A stretch of DNA of 13,878 bases from Chloroflexota bacterium (lineage in GTDB: Bacteria; Chloroflexota; Chloroflexia; Thermomicrobiales; UBA6265), in the NCBI GenBank assembly GCA_023424355.1, contig JAFAEA010000390.1:1-13878 (forward strand), in the 5' to 3' direction. The notes beneath the pieces are model-generated. The model had not been told where the DNA came from. It ran no database searches and was given only the letters and a program-made list of their open reading frames with translations. Both the position numbers and the translations under genes were made by a program. This document shows, in pieces, positions 1 through 5,417 of the stretch (the first letter of the stretch is position 1; every line of letters starts with the position of its first letter).

Positions 1-529
1 TGAGGATGCTGACATCCGGGCGATTGAGATTGATCACCACGGTGGCGTCATCTGGTGCATCGACGGATTCGATCGAAGCGGCATCTCCCTGCCACGGCGA
101 ACCGGTATCCGGATTCATCACACGATCGATGGTGTATTTCACATCGGCGGCTACCAGATCGCGGCCATTGTGGAACTTCACGCCCGGGCGAAGGGTGAAG
201 GTGTACACGAGGCCATCATCGGAAATCGTCCACTCTGTGGCCAATCGCGGCTGAGGAGAGAGATCAGGTCCTTCGTGGGTAAGTCCCTCGTATGCGAAAT
301 CGATCACCAGGCCGGCAGCATCCAGCAGCACCAGTCCGGGATCGAGTTCCACCGGATCACCCTGCACACCGATGCGCAAAGTTCCGCCCGGTACCGCATT
401 CGGATCCACTGGCTGGGGAGTCGATTGGGCGAGCGCGGCCCGGTGCAGCATGGCGATGGCTGCACCTCCACCAAGAACCGCAGCGCGACGGTTCAGCAAC
501 ATGTGCAGATGAGGGTTCAGGTCAGACAT
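1..529 (-). CDS. Peptide/nickel/opine-type ABC transporter solute-binding protein, N-terminal part (SBP_bac_5 family)
   Basis: This is the extracytoplasmic binding protein that would deliver substrate to the two permeases encoded just upstream on the same strand. About 176 residues are visible and the gene runs off the left edge, so its 3' end is missing. The start is ATG at 529-527, with AGGAG at 541-537 seven bases away. Residues 14-33 form a Tat-like signal: NRRAAVLGGG, a short hydrophobic stretch, then RAALAQ with an Ala-x-Ala cleavage site. There is no lipobox cysteine. The mature part shows GGTLRIGVQGDP, then LATEWTISDDGLVYTF, LRPGVKFHNG and ADVKYTIDRV, all typical of DppA/OppA-type proteins. 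The family binds peptides but also sugars, sialic acid and opines, so the ligand cannot be read here. The catabolic genes across the divergent promoter favour an amino sugar or glycopeptide. The family call is firm; the ligand is inference. Confidence 0.9.
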   Translation of the reverse strand, partial: MSDLNPHLHMLLNRRAAVLGGGAAIAMLHRAALAQSTPQPVDPNAVPGGTLRIGVQGDPVELDPGLVLLDAAGLVIDFAYEGLTHEGPDLSPQPRLATEWTISDDGLVYTFTLRPGVKFHNGRDLVAADVKYTIDRVMNPDTGSPWQGDAASIESVDAPDDATVVINLNRPDVSIL

Positions 530-536
530 GTATCCA

Positions 537-541
537 CTCCT
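537..541 (-). promoter_or_regulatory. Shine-Dalgarno of the solute-binding protein gene
   Basis: AGGAG on the minus strand lies seven bases before the ATG at 529-527. It supports this start over the later in-frame ATG at 502-500. Confidence 0.7.
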
Positions 542-553
542 GTGTGGGTTATT

Positions 554-565
554 CGGCACGTGCCG
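554..565. promoter_or_regulatory. Perfect 12-bp palindrome CGGCACGTGCCG, candidate operator
   Basis: This is an exact dyad just downstream of the candidate extended -10 (585-577) of the solute-binding protein gene. It would cover about +5 to +16 of the transcript. The position and central CG resemble LacI-family operators. No regulator of that family is seen in the window, so the assignment is inference. Confidence 0.4.
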
Positions 566-576
566 TTACTTCCCAA

Positions 577-585
577 ATGATAGCA
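577..585 (-). promoter_or_regulatory. Candidate extended -10 promoter for the solute-binding protein gene
   Basis: The minus strand reads TGCTATCAT, a TGn extension plus a near-consensus -10. No clear -35 lies upstream because the GC-rich hairpin at 597-630 occupies that space. The start site would be near 570. It would let the binding protein be made in excess over the permeases. Confidence 0.4.
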
Positions 586-596
586 CCCTATTAACA

Positions 597-630
597 CAGC
601 CGGCCGATGCGCATGCGCACCGGCCGGCTG
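597..630 (-). terminator. Strong GC hairpin between the permease and binding-protein genes (attenuator or processing stem)
   Basis: Perfect 10-bp arms, CAGCCGGCCG at 597-606 and CGGCCGGCTG at 621-630, enclose a second palindrome TGCGCATGCGCA at 608-619. No T-run follows on either strand, so it is not a classical intrinsic terminator. It sits 30 nt after the dppC stop and before the binding-protein promoter. Partial termination or RNA 3'-end protection of the permease message is a reasonable reading. Confidence 0.5.
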
Positions 631-637
631 AATTGAG

Positions 638-649
638 CTTCAATTGAAG
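638..649. repeat. Perfect 12-bp palindrome CTTCAATTGAAG
   Basis: An exact AT-rich dyad seven bases beyond the GC hairpin and seven bases past the dppC stop codon. It could be a protein site or a small stem. Only the symmetry is seen; the role is unknown. Confidence 0.3.
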
Positions 650-656
650 GTCGTTA

Positions 657-1664
657 CTAGCTCGATTTGCGTGGATCGAGTGCGTCGCGCAGACCATCAC
701 CGATGAAGTTGATGCTCAGCACGGTGAGGAAGATCATGGTGCCCGGCAGCAGAGCAAGCTTCGGATTGAACTGCATCTGATCCTTGGCATTGAACAGCAT
801 GGCGCCCCAGGTCGGCACATCATACGGGAAGCCGAGACCGAGGAACGAGAGCGAGGATTCGGTAATGATCGACGCACCCACCTGCAGGGTGGCGGCCACA
901 ATGATCGGGCTGAGCACGTTCGGCAGAATCTGCTTCATGATCAGCGAGGCCTCGTTCGCGCCGATGGATCGGGCGGCTTCCACGAACTCCTTCTCCTTCA
1001 CGGAGAGGAAGCTCGCGCGCACAAGTCGCGCAGTCGGCATCCAGGCGAGCACCGAGATTACTCCCACGATGAGGATGAATGTACCCACATAGGGTGATCC
1101 AAACACATCATCCGCCCAGTTGTTGATCGAACTCTTGAAGAGGAAGGTGATCAAGAGCAGCAGTGGCAGGGTCGGGAGACTGATGAAGAGGTCGGTGATG
1201 CGCATGAGCACACTATCAAGGAAGCCACCGTAGAATCCGGCGGCCGCACCGACCGCAGTACCCACGGCGATCGAGATCAGCGCCGCCATCAAACCGACGG
1301 CGAGCGAGATGCGACCACCGAACATGATGCGGGCCAGCATATCCTGACCCATTTCATCGGTACCGAGCGGGTGGAACTGGGTTTTATCCTCGAAAGTAGT
1401 CATATCCAGGTATGCGGAACTGCCACCGATGCGAACATTGGTTTCGTAAACGTATGGCGAGTTATGCGGAAGATCCCAGAAGAAGATTCCCACGTAACAG
1501 AACAGGAAGAACACAACGAGCACGCTGAGGCCAAACAGGGCTGGCTTGTGGCGGCGGAACTGCCTCCAGGCATCGCCCCAGAGGGTGCGTTGTTTGCGAT
1601 TGTTGCGCAGCAGGGCATCTGCTGCCGTCGAAGTCTGTGGTGCTGGTGCGGTTGTATCGGCCAT
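657..1664 (-). CDS. ABC transporter permease, DppC/OppC type
   Basis: This is the second inner-membrane channel subunit of the peptide/nickel/opine-type importer, 335 residues, the usual family length. A cytoplasmic N-terminus of about 40 residues leads to the first membrane helix around residues 43-66 (OppC N-terminal domain). HPLGTDEMGQDMLARI, around residues 98-113, is the usual DppC signature before the permease core. The EAA loop that docks the ATPase is intact: E229-A-A, G235 and I246-L247-P248. LGLG and the C-terminal DGLRDALDP are also typical. The start ATG (1664) has GGAGG at 1675-1671. The gene lies 27 bases after dppB and is surely co-transcribed with it. The dppD/dppF-like ATPases it needs are not visible and may lie beyond the left edge. 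The family is certain; the substrate is not. Confidence 0.95.
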   Translation of the reverse strand: MADTTAPAPQTSTAADALLRNNRKQRTLWGDAWRQFRRHKPALFGLSVLVVFFLFCYVGIFFWDLPHNSPYVYETNVRIGGSSAYLDMTTFEDKTQFHPLGTDEMGQDMLARIMFGGRISLAVGLMAALISIAVGTAVGAAAGFYGGFLDSVLMRITDLFISLPTLPLLLLITFLFKSSINNWADDVFGSPYVGTFILIVGVISVLAWMPTARLVRASFLSVKEKEFVEAARSIGANEASLIMKQILPNVLSPIIVAATLQVGASIITESSLSFLGLGFPYDVPTWGAMLFNAKDQMQFNPKLALLPGTMIFLTVLSINFIGDGLRDALDPRKSS

Positions 1665-1691
1665 GATTTTCCTCCGAAAGGTTTGGCAGGG

Positions 1692-2639
1692 CTACTTAAG
1701 CTTGATGCGAGGATCAAGGAAGGCGTAAATGACATCGGCGATGACGTTGAACAACACCACCAGAACCGAAACGCCGAAGGTGATTGCCATCACCACAGGA
1801 ATATCCTTGGCCTTAATTGCATTGATAAGCGCCGAACCCGCGCCTGGAATCAGGAACACCTGCTCGGTAATAACCGCACCGCCAACGAGTCCTGGAATCT
1901 GGAGGGCAACCACGGTTACCACCGGAATCATGGCGTTGCGCATGGCGTGGGCGATCACCACAACGGATTCTTTCAAACCCTTGGAGCGTGCAGTACGCAC
2001 ATAATCCTGATTAATGGTTTCCAGCATGGATGACCGCACATAACGCGTGAGCTGGGCCGAGGTAAACAGGGCCAACACCATAATTGGCATAATGCTCTGT
2101 TTCACCGCTATCCCGAAACTTGATGGGTTGGAGTTGTAGATAAACGGTAACCAACCAAGCTTTACGCTAAAGAGCAGAATCAACAGCAAACCGGAGAAGA
2201 AGGTCGGCACCGAGAAGCCCATGAAAGCAAAGGTGGTGGCGACGTTATCGAACAGGCTGTACTGCTTGATGGCGGAGATCACACCAATCGGAATAGCAAT
2301 GAGCAAGCCGATGATGAATGCGATACCGGAGATCTGCAGACTGGTCCATACACGCGGCAACAGATAATCCATTACCGGTACACGGCTCACAAAGCTGGTA
2401 CCCCAGTCGAGATCGATGAAGTACGCCTTGGCCCACTTGAAGTACTGAATGTACAGCGGATCATCCAGACCATAACTGGCTCGAATGCGCTGACGCACTT
2501 CTGGGGATACGTTCGGGTTGGCCGCCAGTTCGCCCAATGGGTCGCCCGGCGCCAGGAACAGAATCGAGTAGATGATGGCACTAATGGCCAGCAACGTGAT
2601 CACCGAGATGATTGCTCGGCGAATGAGATATCGGCCCAC
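1692..2639 (-). CDS. ABC transporter permease, DppB/OppB type
   Basis: This is the first channel subunit of the importer, 315 residues. It opens with the standard MGRYLIRRAIISVITLL helix, followed by APGDPLGELAANP and the LGLDDPL-like segment SYGLDDPLYIQYFKW. WGTSF is present, and the EAA-like loop reads R215-T-A with G221. The C-terminus ends in the typical FLDPRIKL. The start is GTG at 2639. It is preceded by GGAGGA seven bases away, and two in-frame TAA codons lie 21 and 24 bases upstream, so no longer form is possible. It heads the leftward transporter operon. Its leader RNA can fold to hide this Shine-Dalgarno, which suggests translational control. The family is certain; the ligand is unknown. 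Confidence 0.95.
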   Translation of the reverse strand: MGRYLIRRAIISVITLLAISAIIYSILFLAPGDPLGELAANPNVSPEVRQRIRASYGLDDPLYIQYFKWAKAYFIDLDWGTSFVSRVPVMDYLLPRVWTSLQISGIAFIIGLLIAIPIGVISAIKQYSLFDNVATTFAFMGFSVPTFFSGLLLILLFSVKLGWLPFIYNSNPSSFGIAVKQSIMPIMVLALFTSAQLTRYVRSSMLETINQDYVRTARSKGLKESVVVIAHAMRNAMIPVVTVVALQIPGLVGGAVITEQVFLIPGAGSALINAIKAKDIPVVMAITFGVSVLVVLFNVIADVIYAFLDPRIKLK

Positions 2640-2644
2640 AGAAG

Positions 2645-2688
2645 GCTCCTCCGCTTATTAAATCGCTCCGTCCCCACCCGGAGGAGCG
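2645..2688 (-). promoter_or_regulatory. Competing hairpins over the dppB Shine-Dalgarno
   Basis: On the minus strand GCTCCTCCG (2687-2679) is perfectly complementary to CGGAGGAGC (2653-2645), which contains the dppB Shine-Dalgarno. The same upstream arm can instead pair locally: CGCTCC (2688-2683) with GGAGCG (2669-2664). The two pairings exclude each other, so one fold hides the ribosome site and the other frees it. The complementarity is seen; regulation by a protein, metabolite or ribosome is inferred. Confidence 0.5.
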
Positions 2689-2730
2689 TCTGTCAGGTCG
2701 AAAAACCGTCGGCAATACTCAGGAAAACCA

Positions 2731-2744
2731 CATGGACTTCCATG
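2731..2744. repeat. Inverted repeat CATGGA-CT-TCCATG
   Basis: Six-base arms around a two-base centre, next to a second perfect palindrome GACATGTC at 2746-2753. In the leftward leader it would form a small tetraloop hairpin. As DNA it would be an operator-like dyad. A TTGACA at 2755-2750 on the minus strand adjoins it but has no good -10 at the right distance. Confidence 0.35.
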
Positions 2745-2761
2745 AGACATGTCAACACTCG

Positions 2762-2817
2762 GCCTTGAGCCCGAATAGTTTGTCAATGCCGCCGCGCCGT
2801 TCGGAATCTCTCAAGGC
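2762..2817 (-). promoter_or_regulatory. Two-part stem in the dppB leader
   Basis: GCCTTGAG (2762-2769) pairs with CTCAAGGC (2810-2817). Inside it, CCGAA (2771-2775) pairs with TTCGG (2800-2804), giving 8 + 5 bp with an asymmetric internal loop and a 24-nt apical region. It lies within the predicted leftward leader starting near 2838, upstream of the SD-masking hairpins. It could be the sensing part of a cis-acting RNA. No known riboswitch class was recognised. Confidence 0.4.
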
Positions 2818-2844
2818 GCCGTTGCCTTTGTTGGAGATTGCTAC

Positions 2845-2874
2845 ATGGTATTTTGCAGGTGGGCGTTCCGTCAA
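2845..2874 (-). promoter_or_regulatory. Candidate sigma-70-type promoter of the leftward transporter operon
   Basis: The -35 is TTGACG (2874-2869), the spacer is 18 bp and the -10 is TACCAT (2850-2845). The start site would be near 2838, giving a leader of about 200 nt. The same DNA read rightward has TGGTATTTT (2846-2854), an alternative extended -10 for nanE. Confidence 0.5.
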
Positions 2875-2886
2875 GCTCGTACGGGC
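2875..2886. promoter_or_regulatory. Near-palindrome GCTCGTACGGGC between the divergent -35 boxes
   Basis: Ten of twelve positions are symmetric around CGTACG. It fills the gap between the leftward -35 (2869-2874) and the rightward -35 (2891-2896), so one bound protein could control both directions. No regulator gene adjoins this region in the window. Confidence 0.35.
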
Positions 2887-2890
2887 ACCA

Positions 2891-2918
2891 TTGCTGCAGG
2901 AATTACGCATACTACAAT
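2891..2918 (+). promoter_or_regulatory. Candidate promoter of the nanE operon
   Basis: A TTGCTG -35 (2891-2896), a 16-bp spacer and a near-consensus TACAAT -10 (2913-2918). The start site would be near 2925, giving a 50-nt leader that carries the duplicated Shine-Dalgarno. Confidence 0.5.
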
Positions 2919-2933
2919 CAGATTCGTCAGCCG

Positions 2934-2972
2934 TTTGGAGGCTTTTGTGCGACGTGACCAATTTGGAGGCTT
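2934..2972 (+). repeat. Duplicated Shine-Dalgarno TTTGGAGGCTT before nanE
   Basis: The 11-mer occurs at 2934-2944 and again at 2962-2972. The second copy is the nanE ribosome site, with GGAGG five bases before the ATG at 2975. The first copy stands five bases before a GTG (2947) that opens an 11-codon frame ending at TGA 2980-2982. That frame would run through the second copy and the nanE start. Confidence 0.55.
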
Positions 2973-2974
2973 AG

Positions 2975-3682
2975 ATGTCTGATTCCACGCTCCACCCTCT
3001 TTTGGAGCAACTTCGCGGGGGGATCATCGTTTCCTGTCAGGCGCCCGAAGGGAACCCGATGCGCGGTTCCGAGATCATGGCGATGATGGCGAAATCGGCG
3101 GAATTAGGCGGTGCAGTCGGTACGCGCGTGGAAAGCCCGGCCGATATTTTGGCGGTGCAAAGTGCCACATCCATCCCCTGCCTGGGAATTTACAAAGTGG
3201 ATTACGAGGGGTTCGATGTGCGCATCACCCCTACCCTGCGCGATACCGAGGCGATCATTGAAACGGGTGTGCCGATGATCGCACTCGATGCCACGAATCG
3301 ACCTCGCCCCAACGGCGAGAAGCTGATCGATTCGGTCGCAGCCATTCACGCCGCAGGTGCGCTCGCCTTCGGCGATTGCGCCACACGCGATGATCTGGAA
3401 GGAGCTATCGCTGCGGGTTGTGATGCTATCGGCACCACCCTTGCCGGCTATACAGCTGAATCTCACAGCGATATCCCCGAGCCGGATCTGGATGTTCTGG
3501 CGTGGTTTGTCACGCATTCCCCGGTGCCGGTCTATGCCGAAGGGCGATACTGGAACCCGGCGCAGGTGGCGGCTGCATTCGAAATCGGCGCGCACTGCGT
3601 GTGCGTGGGTACAGCCATCACCAATCCAATGAAAACCGCCAGTTACTTCATTAGTGAATCAAAGCGAATTCTGGAATCATGA
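2975..3682 (+). CDS. nanE: N-acetylmannosamine-6-phosphate 2-epimerase
   Basis: This cytoplasmic TIM-barrel enzyme converts ManNAc-6-P to GlcNAc-6-P, a step of sialic acid and N-acetylmannosamine breakdown. It is 235 residues, the usual length. Family signatures appear in order: GGIIVSCQA (15-23), GGAVGTRV (45-52), GIYKVDY (71-77), RITPT (83-87), IALDATNRPRP (102-112), GTTLAGYT, and AEGRYWNPAQ (188-197). By comparison with characterised NanE proteins, K74 and E189 are the likely catalytic pair. The start ATG has TTTGGAGG in front. It is the first gene of a three-gene rightward operon and overlaps the next gene by four bases (ATGA). No sialate lyase (NanA) or ManNAc kinase of the ROK type is in the window, so the upstream source of its substrate is unknown here. 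Confidence 0.95.
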   Translation: MSDSTLHPLLEQLRGGIIVSCQAPEGNPMRGSEIMAMMAKSAELGGAVGTRVESPADILAVQSATSIPCLGIYKVDYEGFDVRITPTLRDTEAIIETGVPMIALDATNRPRPNGEKLIDSVAAIHAAGALAFGDCATRDDLEGAIAAGCDAIGTTLAGYTAESHSDIPEPDLDVLAWFVTHSPVPVYAEGRYWNPAQVAAAFEIGAHCVCVGTAITNPMKTASYFISESKRILES

Positions 3683-4395
3683 GTGCCTACATCTCCACTG
3701 TGCAGGAATTACTCGGAAACGTCGCCGATACGAACAGCAAGGCGATAGCGGAAGTAGCCAGCATCATCGCCAGGAGCCTCACCGACGATGGAGTTCTGCA
3801 TGTGTTCGGCAGCGGACACAGCAATCTGTTGGCCCAGGAGATGTTCCATCGCGCCGGCGGATTGGCACCCGTCAACGCCATGCTGGATGTGAACCTCACC
3901 ATCTTCGGTACCAGCCGTCCGACCTGGGTCGAGCGCCTGGAAGGCTATGCGGAATCGATTTTCACCAGCTACGATGTCCGCGCCGGCGAAGTGCTGCTGA
4001 TTTTCAGCAATTCCGGGATCAATCCGGTACCTATCGAGATGGCGATGATCGCAAAGGATCGCGGCCTTATCCCGGTCGCGGTTGGTTCGGCGGCTGTTTA
4101 TGCCGATGCGGAATCACGACACTCCAGCGGCAAATCGCTCTTCGATGTTGCCGATTACACGCTCGATACGTGCGTTCCGTATGGAGATACCAGTGTGGAA
4201 GTTAGCGGCAGAAACACGGGACCTGTCAGCACACTGCTGGGCAGCGCCGTGGTGAACCTGCTCGCAATTGAAGTGATCGAGCAGATGGGCGAGGATGCCC
4301 CCGTATTCGTGAGCCAGAATATTCCGGGTGGCGATGAAGCAAACAAGGCACTCATTGAACGATATCGAGGGCGGATTCCGCTGATGAAACCGTGA
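3679..4395 (+). CDS. SIS-domain sugar-phosphate-binding protein, UPF0309-like
   Basis: This is a 238-residue protein with one sugar-isomerase (SIS) domain, the fold that binds phosphorylated sugars in isomerases, etherases and regulators. Phosphosugar-loop motifs are seen: FGSGHS (43-48) and SNSGINPVPIE (110-120). The latter matches my memory of the UPF0309 group. A long N-terminal helix precedes the domain and the C-terminus has GDEANKALIERYRGRIP. It is neither MurQ (no GAGTSGR-type loop) nor GlmS-like. The ATG overlaps the nanE stop as ATGA with little Shine-Dalgarno of its own, so translation is probably coupled. It also overlaps the next gene by four bases. Placed between an amino-sugar-6-P epimerase and a sugar kinase, it likely isomerises or binds an amino-sugar phosphate. 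The exact reaction is not known to me. Confidence 0.8.
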   Translation: MSAYISTVQELLGNVADTNSKAIAEVASIIARSLTDDGVLHVFGSGHSNLLAQEMFHRAGGLAPVNAMLDVNLTIFGTSRPTWVERLEGYAESIFTSYDVRAGEVLLIFSNSGINPVPIEMAMIAKDRGLIPVAVGSAAVYADAESRHSSGKSLFDVADYTLDTCVPYGDTSVEVSGRNTGPVSTLLGSAVVNLLAIEVIEQMGEDAPVFVSQNIPGGDEANKALIERYRGRIPLMKP

Positions 4396-5375
4396 CGCAC
4401 CACCTGTATGTTGGCTTCGATGGCGGACAAAGCGGAAGCCGCGCAGTAGTTGCCGATGCAACCGGCGTTGTTTTGGCAATGGGCGAAGGTCCGGCGTGTG
4501 ATCACATCACCAGTCCGCGCGGCTACGAACGCAATGCCGCCGCGATTCACGGCGCTATTCAGAATGCGCTGAAGAAGGCAGGAATGGACGCGAGTGGCAT
4601 CGTCGCGGTCGGGATGGGGCTCACCAGTGCTCCACGAGAGCTGAAGGCGCAGCCGATATTCGAGAAGATCGTGCGCGAAATCAGTTGGCCAGAGCACATC
4701 TGGGTGGACCACGATGCCGCCACGAATCTTGCCGGCGCTACCGCAGGCGGACCCGGTGTGATGGTGATCGCCGGCAGCGGCAGTATCGCCTATGGAATCA
4801 ACGAAGGAGGCGAAGAAGGCAGGGCCGGAGGCCTCGGGTACCTCATGGGTGATGAGGGGAGCGCCTGGTGGATTGGCATCAATGCGCTGCAGGCCGCTGC
4901 CGCCGCTGCCGATGGTCGCGGCCTGGAGACGGCAATTCTGCCATTCGTGCTGGAGCACTTCAACATCCCCACCATTCGGCACCTGCACGGAATTCTCTAC
5001 AACGAGAGCTTCCAACGTCCGATGGTTTCTGGTCTTACGGTCGAGATCGCGAAGCTGGCCGCCACAGATTGGGTGGCAAGGGACATAATGACCGCCGCTG
5101 CAGATCTGCTGGCGCGGATGGTGGTGGCTACTATCCGTCAGATCCATGCTGAAGGCGATTCCGTGCTGGTGTACCCCACCGGTGGCGTGTGGCGGGCTGG
5201 CGATGTGGTGATGACTCCTTTCCGCAATCGGCTCGACACCGATTGGCCGACTGCCGAGATCCTCACACCACACTTCGAGCCGGTATACGGTGCGCTCATT
5301 CGTGCGTATCAACAGGCAGGTGTAGAGGTATCAGATTCGCTGCTCGCAAATCTGAAAGCGGGTGCACGCGGCTAA
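4392..5375 (+). CDS. BadF/BadG/BcrA/BcrD-family kinase, N-acetylglucosamine-kinase-like
   Basis: This is a 327-residue ASKHA-fold kinase of the type that phosphorylates N-acetylglucosamine and related amino sugars with ATP. The phosphate-1 motif FDGGQSGSRA begins at residue 9. D108 in WVDHDAATNLAGA is the likely catalytic base. The phosphate-2 region is MVIAGSGSIAYG (124-135), followed by the hallmark GGLGYLMGDEGSAWW from residue 146. A PTGGV adenosine motif and a C-terminal PVYGALIRAYQQAG close the domain. The start is GTG at 4392, overlapping the previous stop as GTGA, so it is translationally coupled. It ends the operon. Together with NanE it would make and route hexosamine-6-phosphates. 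Substrate preference (GlcNAc, ManNAc, MurNAc or another sugar) cannot be read from sequence. Confidence 0.88.
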   Translation: MTHHLYVGFDGGQSGSRAVVADATGVVLAMGEGPACDHITSPRGYERNAAAIHGAIQNALKKAGMDASGIVAVGMGLTSAPRELKAQPIFEKIVREISWPEHIWVDHDAATNLAGATAGGPGVMVIAGSGSIAYGINEGGEEGRAGGLGYLMGDEGSAWWIGINALQAAAAAADGRGLETAILPFVLEHFNIPTIRHLHGILYNESFQRPMVSGLTVEIAKLAATDWVARDIMTAAADLLARMVVATIRQIHAEGDSVLVYPTGGVWRAGDVVMTPFRNRLDTDWPTAEILTPHFEPVYGALIRAYQQAGVEVSDSLLANLKAGARG

Positions 5376-5377
5376 CT

Positions 5378-5386
5378 TGGTACACT
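5378..5386 (+). promoter_or_regulatory. Extended -10 promoter TGGTACACT before the M23 gene
   Basis: TGG plus TACACT sits directly after the kinase stop codon, 31 bases before the M23 start. No -35 is evident. The identical 9-mer precedes the bL25 gene (6363-6371), which makes a shared promoter type likely. Confidence 0.5.
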
Positions 5387-5417
5387 GGCAGCATCCCCGC
5401 CATCAAGGAGAAGCCTC

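Larger units (their letters stand above)
2640..2974. other. 335-bp divergent control region between transporter and amino-sugar genes
   Basis: No credible gene lies here. The two open frames of 80 and 69 codons look like chance. The region contains a leftward promoter (2874-2845), a rightward promoter (2891-2918), a 12-bp dyad between their -35 boxes (2875-2886), inverted repeats in the leftward leader (2762-2817, 2731-2744, 2645-2688) and a duplicated Shine-Dalgarno (2934-2972). Each is listed separately. Confidence 0.7.

Noticed and set aside
2701..2720. Possible intrinsic terminator in the dppB leader (TTTTT on the minus strand at 2705-2701)
   Set aside because: The only stem directly before the T-run is a three-base CCG/CGG with no proper loop, too weak for termination.
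2732..2974. 80-codon rightward open frame just before nanE, and a 69-codon frame on the other strand (2752-2961)
   Set aside because: No ribosome site, odd composition, and both run through the promoter and dyad elements. The stop of the rightward one falls in the nanE Shine-Dalgarno spacer by chance.
4155..5312. 385-codon leftward open frame opposite the kinase and SIS genes
   Set aside because: It is a shadow of strong coding frames on the other strand in moderately GC-rich DNA. The translation is rich in His, Arg, Cys and Gly with no domain pattern and no ribosome site.
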